DNA of 64,000 nucleotides, taken from the NCBI GenBank assembly GCA_012861695.1, contig JAAOOA010000002.1:42125578-42189577 (forward strand). Direction: 5' to 3'. Positions 61,745-64,000 of the stretch are shown here, piece by piece; the first letter of the stretch is position 1; every line of letters begins with the position of its first letter. The DNA comes from Trematomus loennbergii. Taxonomy: Eukaryota; Chordata; Actinopteri; Perciformes; Nototheniidae. Below the pieces are notes generated by a model that searched no databases, had not been told where the DNA came from, and saw nothing but the letters and a program-made list of their open reading frames with translations. A program made the translations under genes and the position numbers.

Positions 61745-64000
61745 GAATCAAAGTCATGCTGTCATCATAAAATAAGTTCCAGTTATTTATTAAGATTAGA
61801 CAGTGGAAGACACACACACTCATTCAGATATAACATGTGTTAGGTGGACCTGACTTTTGCTGAAAATACATACAACAAATACAGGTGTTTATTCAGTCGT
61901 TTGAATATAATTTACCCAAATGATTATTCTTTTAGAAGCCTAATATGTCAAATTTCTATTTTTGCATATTGAGGGTTCACAACACTTATGGGTGCTTTAC
62001 AACATTTGTAATGGTCTCGATTTTAATGGGGTGATATGGTGGTCGTGTTGGTCCAAAGGTGAATTCCACCTTGAAAATCAGTTGGAATGAGCCTTGAAAT
62101 CTTCACTTCACCTGCCTCTTCTTCAGACCCCGCTAACACATCCCCGTACACAACTATTAGCTAGTTGTTAAAATCTTATGCACTGCTCACTCCCTGACAT
62201 GAATGCAGATTTCTCACCACATGCTGCAAAGAGTTAACGAGATTTACAATGCTGCTCAAAACACAGAGCTTCCCTGTCATATTTCCCCCTCATGCTAAAT
62301 AGAAATCTTAAGAAGTAATTGGAATTTACTGCATACCTGAATAACTGCATATAAATAAGCACACATTTCATCGGGGGGGTTCACTGACACTGTTTGGTCG
62401 CATAAAAACTGCTGCATACATTATAATACACAGCAAATAATCTTGTTTTGCTGAAGCCTTTGCTACATGCTTGGGATTCCGTCCAAATTACCCAGGATTC
62501 AAACAAGCGTTTTCAATTTATTAAACCTATATAGGCAACATTTCATTTTAATGGGACAATTTATTTCTGGGTAGGGATTATCAGGGGCTGGTGTGTAAAT
62601 CTGCAGTGTTTCTCTCATGTGAAGGCAGGCAGACTTCCTTTTGCTCAGGCCTGCGCCAGTGGACAGAACAGGGAGCTTCGGGTTCCTCGAAAGGCCTGAA
62701 GCCTAGGTCCTCGTCCTGTGGCTGAAAGGCAAAAACTAGCTCATTGACTTTGGCCATGTCTCCCAGACAAATTCCTCAATTCTCAACACCTTTATGAGCC
62801 TGCATGCGCTTACTGAATTTGGTGGAGGAGGACACAAATCCTCCGGTTGGGATTGGCAGTCATGCCCCCATCTCTCGGCCCGACACGCTCGGGATGTAAA
62901 GTGGTCGTCGACGGCGCGACCCCCGGTCGAGAGGGCTCAGCGGATTTGGAGATAATGACATCGCCGCCTCTATTAAGATTCACATTAACCATTTCACCGC
63001 ACGACCCCATTTCCCTTTGTCAAAAGCCTTGCAGCCTGTGGCAATATTCAGAGCTGGCCAAACAACCTGCGCGCATAACCTCTATTCCTGGGAAGGACAA
63101 AAGAGAGCCTGTCTATATGCAAAGAATACAGGGGAAATATATCCCACTTGTTGAAAGCGACCCCCTTAAAATTCATGGAACAAACTATTTGGCTACAAAT
63201 AGATCCCCTATGCATGTGTCTGATATTTTCCACATTGGAACACACATAATCTTTTCTTTTTCACTGACACCTTCACCAAGTGACCTGTCTCTCTCTCTTT
63301 CTGTCACACACACACACACCACACCCAACCCTGCTGGCTCCCAGAGCTGTGCCTGTGGGAGGGAGGCCAAATTGTTTGTCTCTCCCTGTGTCAAGGCTCT
63401 GCAGCGGGGATGAGACCATGAGAACAACTGCTCCCTGTCTGGCTCCTGGCTGATGGCTCCATCAGGGCAGAGCAACAGGGAGTCTGACGCTGGATGACTT
63501 TGAATGTAATGTATGTGTGTGAGAGAGTGTTGCGTTTGACGAGAGGTGGACTGATCTTTACAGGAGTTCAAATGCTGCATAAAGAAGAAGAGCAGTTCAG
63601 ATAAAAGAGAGCTTGAAAAGCAAAATACAATATCACGTAATGGTTGGCATCAAAGATGGAAACAAACATCAAAACTAAAATATCTGTGAAAGAAGTGCAA
63701 TAGACATAAAAGAAGGTAGCAATCTACAAAAAAACAGAACTCAGATTATGCTTCTCTAAGAAAACGTTTTACACCACAAGGACTTTGATACATTAAATCC
63801 CTCTGCCATCTCTGATTGTCTATAGTCAGCGTTTCCTTTCCTTAATACTTATCAATGCACAGACAAAGAACTTCCTATTTGGTTAATGTTCGTGGACGAT
63901 GGTGGTTTGGGGTTATACTTTGAAATCAACATATCCTACTGTATGCTTCAAATGTCATGAACTTGACTTGACCCTTAATCAAAGCTATACGTAAGCTTGA
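61745..64000. other. Non-coding interval to window end with a candidate regulatory block
   Basis: No gene is seen. 62820-63110 is repeat-free and contains GGGATGTAAAGTGG, GGAGATAATGACATCG, CTATTAAGATTCACATTAAC and AATATTCAGAGC stretches of a kind typical of strongly conserved vertebrate enhancers. This is an inference. A 188-codon plus-strand frame here has no recognised domain and is not called. Confidence 0.35.

Noticed and set aside
62847..63413. 188-codon plus-strand frame
   Set aside because: Low-complexity ends and no domain; overlaps a candidate non-coding element and a CA run.

Overview
The window looks like teleost fish nuclear DNA. It is AT-rich and intron-bearing, with long (CA)n microsatellites, many small DNA-transposon relics, LINE 3' tails, one gypsy-like solo LTR, and a single recognisable host gene. 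That gene is an lhx1-type LIM-homeobox transcription factor on the minus strand. Its start codon is at 55449, its stop at 48825, and it has five coding exons with canonical GT-AG introns. No other host protein gene, rRNA or functional tRNA is supported. Most long reading frames are microsatellite translations or antisense shadows.

Layout. 1-9000: TE-rich flank with a TTAA-type element interrupted by a hAT MITE, a foldback element, a 1.4-kb hAT-type element with target duplication, and a duplicated repeat unit split by a solo LTR. 9000-26000: mostly single-copy non-coding DNA with microsatellites and several stretches that look like conserved regulatory DNA. 26177-35700: dense TE cluster holding a hAT MITE, a dead hAT transposase gene, a PIF/Harbinger-like MITE, a 0.67-kb tandem duplication, a pair of about 0.5-kb inverted arms, LINE tails and a small TIR element. 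35700-47600: non-coding, with a MITE, a dead Merlin (IS1595-like) transposase, a tRNA-derived SINE fragment, a short interstitial telomeric repeat and an intact second copy of the TTAA element. 47600-56200: the lhx1 transcription unit with AU-rich 3' UTR and a CRE/CCAAT/TATA-like promoter region. 56200-64000: upstream flank with candidate regulatory blocks, three large CA/GT arrays, a GGA tract and a dispersed repeat.

The most consequential observation is that lhx1 carries six frame-disrupting indels in exons 3-5. Conserved protein sequence continues on both sides of each, all splice sites are intact, and no frame-independent nonsense codon was seen. The observed coding length is 1220 nt, and the inferred frame corrections bring it to 1224 nt (407 residues plus stop), the normal LHX1 size. 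This points to consensus sequencing errors more than gene death, but the sequence alone cannot decide. The flanking DNA is consistent with a developmental-gene regulatory desert. I saw no convincing undescribed molecular system. The second-look value lies in the lhx1 breaks, the FoxH1-type site in intron 1, and the nested TE insertions whose pre-insertion sites can be read from sister copies in the window.
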